Shown here piece after piece: positions 11,206-22,256 of a stretch of 64,000 nucleotides of DNA (its first letter is position 1; the number at the start of each line of letters is the position of its first letter). Under the pieces are notes generated by a model. That model was given only the letters and a program-made list of their open reading frames with translations, did no database searches and was not told the DNA's origin. Origin of the DNA: Punica granatum (taxonomy: Eukaryota; Streptophyta; Magnoliopsida; Myrtales; Lythraceae); the NCBI RefSeq assembly GCF_007655135.1, contig NC_045129.1, forward strand, positions 25,022,274-25,086,273, written 5' to 3'. Position numbers and translations under genes: made by a program.

Positions 11206-12701
11206 CTAAGGATGGGAGATCCTGCGCGCTCTTGCCCGCGTTCGATCCAACGTAGCGTTCAAAGGCGCTATCTCCCTGTCTTGGATCACTACGCGTGCAC
11301 GAGTTTGAGCCAACTCGCTTTGAAGCTCTCTGTGATCAGTGAGTTCTGCACGAATATCCACAAGCTCGCAGCGGAGTTGATCTCGCTCTGCTCTGATGAC
11401 TTGCAGCTCTGTGTGCATGGCTCCTTGGACTGAGCTCTCTGCGTCTGGAATGTCTGCATGCGGTGTTTGTAGAATCTGTGGTATGCGTAGCCGACGAATA
11501 GGTGCAAATCCATATGGATAGAACTGCATCACATACGTTGCAGTAGCTGAGAAGCTCGCTCCTCGTCAGTGGGATGCTCCGAGAAGTAAAGCTCCTAAAC
11601 GATGCGCGTGCCCCATAAACGTCAGAACTCTTTAACCCGTAGAACCCCATCGGGAAGTGCAGCTGTAGTGTCTGCCCATCTGAAGCGGTATGGAGTGCGA
11701 TCTGCCTCTATAGGAATATCATGTAGGCCACCGAGTTGTCTGATGACTCGAGCTGGAAAGACAAGTGTGCTCCCTAAATGACTGATCAGGGGAAGTCCTA
11801 TAACTGAAGGACATCCAATGATCATGGGACCGCCGGGATTCCAACGAGTGGTCCATAAAAACTGTGCTGGGGTGAGTTCCTCCATAAACCGCGTCCAGTC
11901 GGTGTAATTACGATCGGAGGGTCGAAACACATGGAGTAGACGAGCGATAAGTGAGCGCTCGTCGGTGATACATGGAAAAGGATGGGACAAGTCGAATGGC
12001 CTTAGGTGTGCTAGAAGCCAAATCTGAAGCTGATGTGGGGATCCTCTCATCCTGCCCCGTCGAATCTCTCGTACATAGTCAAGAGACCGAATGGTCTCAG
12101 CCACGACGACTTCCACGTAATTATGGCCTCCTACCACTTGGAGGATGACCTGAGCAAGTGCCCCGTTTATGAGGTTCGATGAGTACGGAAACAGCATAGT
12201 CCCGAAGATGAGTAAAAGAAACCCGTGACAAGCGTCACGCTGATAGGACTCTCCCGTGGTATTCAGAGCACGGGCCTGTATGAAGTCTATGAGCCATGTA
12301 GTCCTAATGCTGTGCTCCCCTCCACACTAAAGCTCGCGACGAATTTCTTCATTGCGGAGACTTAAAAGGACGGCTAGTCTACTCTGTATCGTGGCAAACT
12401 AGTTGGGCACCACGATGTCGTGAATCGGCATAGACCGCTGAAGGAGTGCCGCGTATTCCTCTACTGTAGGGGCTAACTCTGTCCCCTGAAAGCTGAAAAC
12501 GACCCGCTGAGTGTCCCAAAAACTAATGGCAGTTCTGAGCAGGGTCCAATCGATGGGAGAATCGGCGAGTAATGGCAGGTCTCCTATGATGAGCCGGAGG
12601 AATGCACGGTCAACGGGGCGGAATGTGTTCCAAAGGCGAGTAATGTCCACAGATGGCGTGATGATGATATCAAGCCTAAGACAGGGACGCGAGCAATCCA
12701 T
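11206..12701 (-). pseudogene. ORF1 of the Tat/Ogre-like element (protein of unknown function upstream of gag), decayed
   Basis: Three minus-strand pieces form one protein. 12701-12399 contains FRPVDRAFLRLIIGDLP and the SFWDTQ region. 12197-11622 contains HLGSTLVFPARVIRQLGG. 11532-11206 is a charged coiled-coil-like tail rich in Arg, Glu, Gln and Leu. Between pieces one and two the frame is kept but crossed by two TAG codons (12399-12401 and 12327-12329), each where CAG (Gln) is expected. Further stops and a frameshift separate pieces two and three around 11540-11625. I recognise the type as the extra ORF seen before gag in Ogre-like elements and in many plant proteins labelled DUF or plant-mobile-domain-like. 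Its function is not known to me. Confidence 0.7.
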
Positions 12702-12711
12702 TCTTACCTAA

Positions 12712-13283
12712 ATGGAAAAGATGTTGGTTTAATGTTTATAAACAAACTGATGTAATGTCCTAGTTTGTTTTGAAAATGTGCATGCAGTGCAGAAAAATAA
12801 CTATAACACGAGTTCTTTACATTGTACAACACTCATTCAGTGAAAACAACAAAAGGCTCGCCTAAAAAGAAAACTACGAGCCGACTCAAAGACTCAACTT
12901 TTGGGTCAGTTGGCGGCATGAAGGTTATTTTTGGTTCAGCATGAAGGTCCCTGTTTATGCATGGTTTCAGTGTTCTACTGAGAAAATCACTAACTAGGAA
13001 TAGGAGCTCCCGATTCAAGGGTGTCAATTCCTTGAAATTGAGCGAGGATCTTTGGGGGTCGGTTCGGTGGTAGAGCCGACTCGATCCGTTCCCTTACTCG
13101 GAACCTCTGACTAACCTAGCTTTCTAGATCGGCGCCCGTGGGATTTCAGGCGTTTGGTACCTAAATCCGCTAGAATGATGCAAAGCGAGTGCATAAAAGT
13201 AAATGTGCGCAAAATAAATGTACGGAAAGCGATTAATAAACATGCAAGCAAGCAAACGAATCGAGCCTGAACCCACTAAGTAT
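12712..13283 (-). other. 5' leader of the Tat/Ogre-like element
   Basis: About 570 bp separate the primer-binding site from ORF1. I see no protein or structured RNA that I can support. It is the untranslated leader by position. Confidence 0.5.
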
Positions 13284-13302
13284 GTCTCCAGTGGAGTCGC
13301 CA
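13284..13302 (-). promoter_or_regulatory. Primer-binding site of the Tat/Ogre-like element
   Basis: On the minus strand TGGCGACTCCACTGGAGAC begins three bases after the LTR end (13306). It has the TGG start expected for pairing with a tRNA CCA end. Ogre elements are reported to use a tRNA-Arg primer and this sequence resembles that type; the exact tRNA was not checked. It proves that the LTR at 13306 is a 5' LTR in minus orientation. Confidence 0.7.
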
Positions 13303-14060
13303 AGCGGTACGGACCCGAATGTGGACTCTCGTCGGGGTCCGCATGCGCGCGACCTGAAACCGCACGGCTTGGGAGTGTCCACCTTCCGTGGGACGCGTGA
13401 CGGACACGCGTGAGAAGGAGTCGCCACTTATCATTTTTCGACCCCGGAGGTCGAGGGCGGATAAGTTACCCGGGTCTAGGGGTATGGAACACCTAGTTGT
13501 TGTTAAGGCATTGGTCAATTCGAAACCTAAAAGTCTGAATTCGAGGGTTCACATTACGTGCGGGCCTATATCCCACACGCCCTTTCGGTACTCTGGTTTG
13601 CTAGGCTTGCATTGTTATTTTACTTACCGCATGAATTAGGGTACACTCAACTTGCACGTTTTGACACCGTGAATTCGGTGAGTTAAACGATGTCGATTGA
13701 GAAGCCGAGAGAAAAGTTAGCCTGCATGTCGGGGAATGGGTTCACTATCTTTCGTTACAGTTCATCGAACCATAACGGTTGACTCCCTGCATGAACCGAA
13801 ACCACGAACTTTGAGATTTACTTTCCTATGAGCAAACGTTGAATCGATTCGATTAATTCGACTCTCGAACCGTTCGCTCACTGAATGGGATTCTTACATT
13901 GTAAAAATAAATCCTTACAATGTACTCTCATAATAAATACAATAAATTACAAATTATAAAGGATTGAATCCCATTCGGTTCGCTTTCGGTTAATATTCCG
14001 CTCAACTCACCGTGAGTTTAGGAAATAACCGAAAAGTGTAATCTAGTGGGTTCTCAGTGA

Positions 14061-14165
14061 ATAGGGTGTTAGACCCTGTGAGTGATGTTTAGGGCATTGG
14101 ACCCTATGAGTGATGTTTAGGGCGTTGGACCCTGTAATCGATGATTAGGGCGTTGAACCCTAATA
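14061..14165 (-). repeat. Short tandem repeat of a palindromic LTR motif
   Basis: About 32-bp units containing AGGGCGTTGGACCCT or close variants are repeated three to four times. The motif can fold as AGGG...CCCT. The other LTR copies show related but unexpanded motifs, for example GGGGTCCAACGCCCC near 7549 and GGGGTTCAACGC near 44340. Confidence 0.7.
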
Positions 14166-16019
14166 TTGTTCGGCCTAGGGATCACGCTCGACCCGTATGA
14201 CAAACATGTGCGGAAAGATAACAAGCAACAGGTAAATAACAGACAATGTGTTTATATTCACCGAATGTACGTGAATTAGCAAATTTATTAATCCGGGGTA
14301 TTTTGGCATGCAAATCCTACCCTAGACAAACAAGTGTGTGCCAATATTTTAGCATTCCGTTTTTATTGAGAACTTGACATATCGGATGTCCGTAGTCAAG
14401 CTTCCTGTGTGTGGATTGCTTTTACAGTTGTTCTGTATTGTGTCACTGAATTACCACTGAATTAGCCAAACTCCTATTTTGACTCTAGATTTGGAATCTA
14501 GAATTCCTCCTAACCATTATCTAGTGTTTGGTTAGGTCGAGTGAAAGGTTAACAAGCATTTTGCATGTTTTCTGACAGAGATAATCGTTCTAGTTACCCG
14601 ATCTACGTTAGAGTGACAGAAACTCATCAATTAAATAGGAAAAGGCTATGTAGATGAACTTGCACCTGAACAGGTAGCCCGTTCTTATCCCTTACTGTAG
14701 TGTTTCTGCATGCTAACCCTAGGGGTATCGCTGAATTGTCAAAAGACGATTTTTGTTCATTTGAAAATTGTTTTCAGAAAAGGGGAAACATCGCAGTGCG
14801 GGCCACCTCGGCTTGTAGCCGGTGTCGACCAATTCCCTGGATCGTCCAGGGTTGTGCAAGAACCCCGAAAAAGCCAAAGAACTGTTCAATCTAACCGGAA
14901 GTGATCTAGAAAGATCTTCTGTATCTTGATCTGAGTTACCTGAAATCAGGTAAACTCAAATTTAGACACAGAAACCCTTTCTAGACGTCCATACTACATC
15001 GGACTGCACGTTTCGGGTTTTGAAATTGATAAGTTTTAAAAAGGGCACTAACATCATGTGACAACTCATCAAAGCGAGTTATTAGTTAACGGCCGATTCG
15101 TGTAAACTTTATCAGTGTAAAGTGGGTTTAATCAGGTGAGCATCCTGATTAACCCGTTCGCGAAATTACTGTTTAAAGTTATTACCGAATGCATTAATTA
15201 TGAAAAACGATTCGTGCATATTGTTTGGAAAAGACAATTCTAATGCGAAATTCGTGATGTTATTGAAATTGCAATTTACACAAAGTTCGAGAACAGACTC
15301 GAAACGGGGAGAGGAAGCCTCGTGCAACTCATATAAATCCAAGGGACTCTCGGCCACTTCTCCTTAGAGAAAGCCTAGAGGTCTCATGGCCCAAATCGGG
15401 TTCTAAGAGATTTCCGCATCTTGTTTCGAATTATTTCTCGCATGCTCAAGCAACAATCATGATAAATAACACGTTTTCAACAAAAGCTGATGTTACCATG
15501 ATTCGAATAACGCATTCAAACATGCAAATATTCACAAACATATTATTTAAGGAATCGATAAAATAACACAGGCTTCATGCATTTGAGAATAATAAAATAA
15601 ACTCGGAAACTAACTTGGATCGGCAAAGGAGAACGATCTTAACCCGGAAAGAGCAAATTAAGTCTCGGCCATCTCATCTAGAAAGTTGGCCGAGAGCTTG
15701 CTTGCCATTTCCGGGTCAGGATGGTCTTCCGAACGACGATCCAAACCTTTTTCCGACATGCTAGCAAATTATAAAGTAGTAAACATGCATAACATAACAT
15801 GAAAGTGCATAAAATTAAGTCTTGTAAGTTAAACATGCATAAAACGCCGTATTACTCCATAGCCATGCAAAAATATGAAAAGCCCTAACTCCTCTAAGTC
15901 AAGAATATTATACCTAGCCTCGGAATACGAGGAAATAGTCGGGGAGGTGTTTGAGAGTTAGGTGACTCGGTGGAACTCTTGAAAAAATATTCGGGTGCAA
16001 GGGTGGACGTGCAAGAGCG

Positions 16020-16445
16020 CGGTCAGGAGCGATGATGAGTGTCGAACACGATGACAGGCGCTGGCAGGCACGATGACGGGCGCTGGTGATGCTGGTGACG
16101 GGCGCTGGCGACGCTGGTGACGGGCACTGGCGGTGCGCTGGTGACGGGCGCTGATGACAGGCGCGTGCGTGTACGGTGGCGGATGCTGGGCGTTGGTGAC
16201 TAGCGCTGGTGACGAGCGCTGGCGTGCTCGGTGACGGGCGCTGGTGTGCTCGATGACGGGCGCTAGCGAGATCGGTGACGGGCGCTGGTGACGGGTGACG
16301 AACGCTAGTGACGGGTACTGGGCACTAGTGACGAGCGCAGGTGACGGGTACTGGCGTGCTCGGTGACGGGCGCTGGCGTGCTTGGTGACGGGCGCTGGCG
16401 TGCTCGGTGATGGGCGCTGGCGGGCTCGATGACGCTGGTGACGGG
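16020..16445. repeat. GC-rich minisatellite (GACGGGCGCTGG type)
   Basis: An irregular array is built on GACGGGCGCTGG and GTGCTCGGT blocks, with an apparent period of about 10-21 bp and many variants. It lies inside the inverted LTR at a place where the other LTR copies have ordinary unique sequence, so it is a local expansion. Confidence 0.8.
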
Positions 16446-16655
16446 TTACTGTTCACCCGAGAGATCGAGTTTCACCCGAAACGACTAAAACGACCCAAAA
16501 TGATGAGCGAATGACTTCAAACTGAAAAACTGAGTTCAGGATTGGAATCCTTGGGTCCAAAACATGTGGTCCATAAAGTTTGAGGAATTTTGAATATAAG
16601 TCGGAATAGTACCCGCTATGGATTCCGACCTAAACTCTAAGGATTTTTGGCTTGG

Positions 16656-18544
16656 TTTTCGGTTTTCCTTTATTATCTTTACCTAACTTTTCTAAACCTT
16701 TTGAGATTGAATGTGATGCTTCAGGTGTTGGTATAAGTGCAGTTCTCATGCAGGAAGGACGACCAATTGCTTACTTCAGCGAAAAACTAAGCGAGGCAGC
16801 CTTAAACTATCCAACTTATGATAAAGAGTTTTATGCATTGGTTCAAGCTTTAGAGACGTGCCAGAACTACCTATGGCCTAAGGAGTTCGTGATTCACACC
16901 GATCATGAGTCCTTGAAACACTTGAAGAGCCAACACAAACTAAACAAAAGACATGCACGATGGGTGGAGTTCATTGAGACGTTTCCATACGTCATTCGAT
17001 ATAAGCAAGGTAAAGAGAATGTGGTCGCCGATGCACTTTTTCGCAGGTATGCATTACTCTCTACACTTGATGCAAAATTGCTTGGTTTTGAGCACATTAA
17101 AAATTTATATGCTGATGACCATGAATTTTGTGAGGAATATCGGACTTGTGAGAAAAGCCCTTGTGGTAAGTTCTTTAGGCATGATGGGTTCCTGTTTTGA
17201 GAGAATAAGTTATGCGTGCCTAATTGTTCCTTGAGGGAGTTATTAGTGCAGGAATCTCATGGTAGGGGATTAATGGGACATTTTGGAGTTGTAAAGACTT
17301 TAGCGATTTTGCAAGAACACTTCTATTGGCCACATATGAAAAGAGATGCTGAGAGAATTTGTGGCAAATGCATTACATGTAGGCAAGCTAAATCTAGAGT
17401 GTAGCTTAACGGTTTGTATACTCCTTTACCAATTCCTAGTGAGCCTTGGATTGATATTTCAATGGACTTCGTGTTAGGATTGCCTAGAACTAAACGTGAG
17501 AGAGAGTCAATTTTTGTTGTTGTTGACAGATTTTCTAAGATGGCACACTTTATTCCATGTCACAAAACGGATTATGCTTCGCATATTGCTAATTTGTTCT
17601 TTAGAGAGATTGTGAGGTTACATTGCATGCCTAGAGCAATTGTTTCGGATAGAGATGATAAGTTCTTGAGCTATTTTTGGAAGACTTTGTGGTGTAAGTT
17701 AGGTACTAAGCTATTGTTTTCTACTACTTGTCACCCACAAACTAATGGTCAAACTGAAGTAGTAAATAGGACTTTGTCTACTTTATTGAGGGCAATCATT
17801 AAAAAGAACATCAAAACATGGGAAGAGTGTTTACCACATGTTGAGTTTACTTATAACAAATCTGTTCATTCTGCTACTAAATTTTCACCATTTGAAATTG
17901 TTTATGGATTTAATCCTTTAATTCAATTGGATTTATCTCCTTTACCTTTGACTGAGCATGTTAATTTAGATGACAAAAAGAAAGTTGAATTTGTCAAGCA
18001 GATTCATGAGAAAGCAAGACTTAATATTGAGCGAAGAACGGAGCAGTATGCAAAACATGCCAACAAGGGGCATCATAAGCTGATTTTTGAACCCGGAGAT
18101 TGGGTTTGGTTGCATATGAGGAAAGAGAGATTTTCGGCGCAAAGACGTTCCAAATTACTTCCGAGAGGGGATGGTCCTTTCCAAGTCCTAGAGCGTATCA
18201 ATGACAACGCTTACAAACTAGATTTACCTGGTGAGTACAATGTAAGTGCTACTTTTAATGATGTTGATTTACATCCTTTTGATGTAGGTGATGATTTGAG
18301 GGCAAATCCTTTTCAAGAGGAAGGGAATGATGCAAATCGTAGCACGACTTCAAGGGATCCAGCTCAAGTTCCAATTGGACCGATTACACAATCACGAGCA
18401 AAGAAGTTTAAAGATGAGTTCAACGGCCTGATTCAAGAGGTTTGGGCTCAAGCAAATTCGTGGAGGCCCATTGGACATGAATCACGTAATTCACAAAGAT
18501 CCATCAACATGATTCAAGTTATAGAAGATTCCAGAAAAGGCTAA
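16656..18544 (+). pseudogene. CRM-like pol fragment: RNase H and integrase
   Basis: In order: RNase H ([11 protein letters not shown] with catalytic Asp, the YDKEFYAL region, [10 protein letters not shown]); the integrase zinc-binding region ([12 protein letters not shown]...[11 protein letters not shown]); and the integrase core, with Asp in [10 protein letters not shown], Asp in IVSDRDDKF and Glu in [10 protein letters not shown]. The Ty3-type C-terminus ([20 protein letters not shown]) follows. The frame ends at 18544, about 72 codons inside the LTR, a CRM-clade trait. It is broken by TGA after GFLF (about 17198-17200) and by TAG near 17402. RNase H removes the RNA template and integrase inserts the cDNA. 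The copy is dead, lacking RT and carrying stops. Confidence 0.8.
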
Positions 18545-19140
18545 ATTCAGCAAGTGTTTGAGGAAACTTCTAGAATATTTGATGTTCAAGAGAATATATC
18601 ATCAGATTTGTTTAAAGTTTAAATCTCATGGAGATATTCTCGGGATATTTAGATTTCATATCTTTATAGATTATGTCATATCTCTATCGACATTTTAGGC
18701 TTTATTTTCCTTATCTATAGGAGGAGATATGGCCAGATTAGAATTAGTTTATGTCTATATATATTCATCTTTGTGAATTTTTAATAAAAAAAAGGAATAT
18801 TCAGAAAATTGTGAGAGTATTCTCTTTGGTTCTTAAAGAACTAATTCAAACTTATTGGAAGTTTCCGTGGCGTTCATCATCAATTTATCAAACGGCTTTC
18901 CACCATCGTTTGTGGCGTCTTCATCGACTTATCAAACGGCTTTTCATCACCGTTTGTGGCGTCTTCCTATATACCGAGGTTCTTGTTTCGCAATAAATAA
19001 CTGGTTGAGGTCAGTTATACTAAGGTTCTTGTTTATGTTGTAAACAACGGGTTGAGGGTTCGTCAATCAAATCTGATCATGGAACGATCTTGGGTTCCTT
19101 TAGTTGCCGGGTCTCGTTATTCTTGGCGGGAATCGCATCA
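18328..19140 (+). repeat. CRM-like LTR, plus orientation
   Basis: The LTR is 813 bp, starts TGATGC and ends GCATCA. It aligns with LTRs 21400-22256 and 27334-28137 in reverse complement. A TATA-like TATATATAT lies at 18756-18764. A duplicated block of about 39-45 bp (CACCATCGTTTGTGGCGTC with variants) lies at about 18895-18965. The first ~216 bases also encode the end of pol. Confidence 0.85.
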
Positions 19141-19724
19141 TACCGAAATATTCGGAACAAGCCTATCTGCCTCCAACGCCTCGTCTATCACTATTGCCCG
19201 TGAAGATAAATCCCTCAACGTTTTCAACCCATCAACCACGGAGACCTCTGTAGAACCGAGAGACGGGGGAGGGATCTACGGCCTTCGACCTCTTCCAGAA
19301 CCATTCATTAACAACCCAAAAAAAAGGAAAATGATCGTCTCCAGTCTGAATCAGCTGGTGTAAATCGGTCGACTGACCAAGGATGACTCGATCGAAGTTT
19401 AAAAGAAAAGTATTCCGGCCCACCTCTACTGCTGGAGTAAAGTTCCTAAAAATACCGAAATACATCTAAAGAGTAGGAAAGCCCACGGAGCCTCCAAGTT
19501 ATATATACAGTAAACCATATAAGCAGAGCCTTAGGGGTTATTTGCATAGGGTCTACGTCGTAAAATCGACACATATCAACGATATCAGGATGAAGGGGAA
19601 AACGTGACCCTTCGAGGATCTGTTCAGGATGGATAACTAATTCCCCCCTTCTCTCATCACAAACACGTTCATCGGATTCAGACTTATGTGGATTAAAACT
19701 AGAGGACAACAAACCTTTTTCCAC
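19141..19724 (-). pseudogene. Remnant of a Ty3-type protein with a PF04195-like domain
   Basis: On the minus strand 19724-19446 reads GSRFPLHPDIVDMCRFYDVD and onward, which resembles the conserved start of the plant family called putative gypsy-type transposon (PF04195). A frameshift near 19446-19465 moves the match into 19465-19232, which ends DDHFPFFWVVNEWFW. The protein family lies near gag in some plant Ty3 elements and has no assigned activity. The copy is short and broken, and the remaining bases to 19141 show nothing I can name. Confidence 0.5.
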
Positions 19725-20164
19725 GGCAAGCCTAAAATTTGCTACGGAAAGATGACTTATCTTCGATTATTCCGAGAAAACCTGAAAGCATCCGTACCGT
19801 ATCTCGATCAACCATTGGGGGATCCTTCCGGTCTACCAAGTGGACGCGGGAGAAAAGAGAATGAATCGTGTTCTAAAAAGAAGGAAGAGTCCAATTTATA
19901 TAAAAGACAAGAGGATTGAGATGAATCCGGTAAAGTCTCCACATAATACTGTAATTAAATACGGTATAATTAGGAAAAATCTCATGGAGGCATAAGTGTC
20001 TTCAATTGGATATGAAAGCTGTGAGGAAACAGTTAAAGCAGATTAAAAAAAATCTCTGATACTAATTAAAGAACACAATATTTCTTATTTTTTGACTTTT
20101 TACAATAAAATATAATTAAAATCAGCTACTCACAAATTATTCTATACATGAATCTTGTAAAATA
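19725..20164. other. Uncharacterised repeat debris
   Basis: About 440 bp with no supportable gene. The left half has normal base composition and short accidental frames; the right half is AT-rich. It separates the PF04195-like remnant from a MITE. Confidence 0.4.
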
Positions 20165-20397
20165 TTAGCTTATTTGGTTTGCAAATGTGATTTTAAAATT
20201 ATAACTTTAATTTAATTCCACCCACAACAAAACAAAATAATTCATACAAAATCAAAGAATGGGTCTCATTTATACCACTTATTTTCACAACAAATTAAAA
20301 TAACTCATACAAAGTCAAAGGATGTGCTCAATTTATACCACTCTTTTTCAAAATCAAAATCTGATTTTAAAATTCTATTTTAAAACCAAACGCAGCA
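20165..20397. mobile_element. MITE-like element with TTTGGTTT termini
   Basis: The left arm TTTGGTTTGCAAATGTGATT pairs with the right end, which in reverse complement begins GCTGCGTTTGGTTTTAAAAT. The interior is AT-rich and contains a direct repeat of about 65 bp (ATACAAAATCAAAG... and ATACAAAGTCAAAG...). The terminal motif is shared with the element at 46060-46365, so the two belong to one family. A target duplication is not clear. Confidence 0.55.
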
Positions 20398-20440
20398 TAA
20401 ATGCTCTCGGGTCAATCACCCGAGATCTGGGGGTACAAGT

Positions 20441-20648
20441 GACGGGCTCGAGCCTACTTTATAAGGGATGGGCGATCAAGATCTGAAAGCCCTCTTTTTC
20501 TCAACCAAACATTTTGGCCCACGGTCCCTAAAAGCCCACTTTGATCCCAAGATGTCTTCTATAAGTACTGCACATGGGGAAGGGAAAGATGCATCTCCTA
20601 CCACCCTCCGCATCCTAGAATTCCATTGATAGCAATCCTTCTCATTTG
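20441..20648 (-). repeat. Left arm of a 208-bp inverted repeat
   Basis: The reverse complement of this block matches 29116-29323 along about 208 bp. Shared anchors include CAAATGAGAAGGATTGCTAT, CTTCCCCATGTGCA and CCCATCCCTTATAAA. The inner edge falls exactly inside gag sequence (after ...DYRNLK). With the CRM-like insertion removed, the two arms would be about 2.1 kb apart end to end. They may be terminal inverted repeats of an element that captured gag, or a rearrangement product. Confidence 0.7.
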
Positions 20649-21399
20649 AGGTTGCGATAATCCCTGGTATCGTGCCCATTGGCCTTGTGGTACTCGCAAT
20701 AACTCCCTGGGCTTCCGCCTAGATTGCCTTTTGCCTGCGGAATAGGGGGCTTGGCTAACCCGAGGCGTTGAATCTCGTGAAGTACAACTGTTCGCAATGC
20801 AGTTATGGGCGTGTAGCTCTCGAACAATGCTGGTCGTTTGGCCTCGGTTCGTTTTATCTCGTTGATGGTGGTTTATCTTTTTTCTCATCTGAGGCTGCCC
20901 CTCTGCCATTTTACTTTGGCCTCTTCTAAGGTCAGGAAACGTTGAGCGCGCTACGTCAGTTCACCAATGTCCTTGGCGGGAGTAATAATGAGGCTAGATG
21001 CAAGTTCACTTTCAGTGGTACCATTCCGGAAGGCAACCATCGGCTCCCTATCCGTGAGTCCTTCTATCTTCGCTGCCATATCAAAGAACCGACTATACCC
21101 ATATCAAATGGTTTCCTGCCTATCTCGCTTCATCATAAAAATCTCGTGAGGCTCTTTTTTTCACCTGGCGCACTCTTGCAAACCTTGCTAGGAGCATGCC
21201 CATAAGGTCCGCAAATGAACATATCGACCCTAGCAAAAGCGAATGAAACCAATCTAAGGCGGCGCCAGTTAAGGTACCAGAAAATTGGGGGCACTTTAAT
21301 TGATCTGAAGCTCCTCTTTCTAGTAAAGAGGTGGTGTGTCACCATAGATGGTGTACAGGATCCGTCCGACCGTCGTAAGCTCCAATGGATGGGGGGAAT
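20642..21399 (-). pseudogene. Ty3 gag fragment, C-terminal part (split by the CRM-like insertion)
   Basis: Read on the minus strand in patched frames, the region shows AYDGRTDPVHHL just after the insertion site. It then shows LDWFHSLLLGSICSFADLMG and a zinc-knuckle-like CEYHKANGHDTRDY whose last Cys is Tyr. These are the landmarks of a Retrotrans_gag protein of the Tat/Retand style. Frames change several times, so it is a pseudogene. It is continuous with 28143-29075 across the inserted element: ...VPRKFIP precedes the AYDG motif. Confidence 0.65.
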
Positions 21400-22256
21400 T
21401 GATTCGATTCCCGCTAAGAATGACGAAACCCGACAACTAAAGGAACCCAAAGTTGTTCCACGATCAGATTTGATTGACGAACCCTCAACCCATTGTTTAC
21501 AACATAAACAAGAACCTTGATATAACTGACATCAACCCGTTGTTTATTACGAAACAAGAACCTCGGTATATAGGAAAACGCCACAAACGGTGATGGAAAG
21601 CCGTTTGATAAGTCGATGAAGACGCCACAAACGGTGGTGAAAAACCGTTTGATAAGTCGATGATGAACGCCACGGAAACTTCCGATAAGTTCGAATTAGT
21701 TCTTCAAGAACCAAAGAGAATGCTCTCACAATTTTCTGAATGCTCATTTTTTATTAAAATTCACTGAGATGAATATATATAGACATAAAGTAATCCTAAT
21801 CTGGCCATATCTCCTCCTATAGTTAAGGAAAATAAAACCTAAAATATCGATAGAGATATGATATAATCTATAAAGATATGAAATCTAAATATCCCTAGAA
21901 TATCTCCATGAGATTAAACTTTAAACAAATCTGATAATATCTTCTCTTAATCATCAAATATTCTTGAAGCTTCATCAAATACATGCTGAATTTAGCATTG
22001 TCTAGAATCTTCTATAACTTGAATCATGTTGATGGATCTTTGTTGATCACGTTATTCATGTCCAATGGGCCTCCACGAATTTGCTTGAGCCCAAACCTCT
22101 TGAATCAGGCTGTTGAGTTCATCTTTAAACTTCTTTGCACATGCCCGCGTAACCGATCCAATTAGAACTTGAACTGGATCCTTAATTGGAACTTGAATTG
22201 AATCCCTAATTGGAACTTGAACTAGATTCCTTGAAGTCGAGCTACGATTTGCATCA
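21400..22256 (-). repeat. 3' LTR of the CRM-like element
   Basis: The LTR is 857 bp, 53 bp longer than its partner. The extra length is a repeated block near 22150-22230 (ATTGGAACTTGAA repeated) that, on the coding strand, expands the pol C-terminus in frame. The outer end reads TGATTCG where the partner has TGATGCG. Confidence 0.9.

Larger units (their letters stand above)
8884..16655 (-). mobile_element. Truncated Tat/Ogre-like Ty3 element, minus strand
   Basis: Reading on the minus strand from right to left the order is: 5' LTR (13306-16655, its U3 end missing), primer-binding site, ORF1, then gag, which stops at 8884 where the plus-strand LTR begins. An extra ORF1 ahead of gag, a very long LTR and a TGGCGACTCC primer site are traits of the Tat/Ogre lineage. 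Protease, reverse transcriptase, integrase and 3' LTR are not present in the window. The simplest reading is that the plus-strand element inserted into this gag, so the rest should lie left of position 1. Confidence 0.75.
13306..16655 (-). mobile_element. 5' LTR of the minus-strand Tat/Ogre-like element, U3 end missing
   Basis: The sequence is the reverse complement of the LTR at 3582-8883. Clear anchors are the block at 13340-13560 (matching 8300-8880) and the region 16440-16640 (matching about 5000-5110 and 41630-41700). The terminal base is changed, reading GGTACGG where TGTACGG is expected. About 1.4 kb of the outer end, including the LTR start, is absent because the copy stops where CRM-like pol sequence begins at about 16656. 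Two private repeat expansions lie inside (14061-14165 and 16020-16445). Confidence 0.75.
16656..19140 (+). mobile_element. 5'-truncated CRM-like Ty3 element (3' part of pol plus 3' LTR)
   Basis: The sequence joins the inverted Tat/Ogre-like LTR at about 16656, where CTTTATTATCTTTACCTAAC matches the pol interior of the full element at 21400-28137. It contains RNase H and integrase sequence, a polypurine tract (AAGAGGAAGGGAA, 18315-18327) and a complete LTR (18328-19140, TGATGCAAATCG...GAATCGCATCA). gag, protease and the RT core are missing. No target duplication is evident around it, so a rearrangement rather than a plain insertion formed the left junction. Confidence 0.8.

Noticed and set aside
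3582..16655. The two LTRs at 3582 and 13306 as the pair of one element
   Set aside because: They are in inverted orientation; LTR pairs must be direct. The primer site is found only at 13284.
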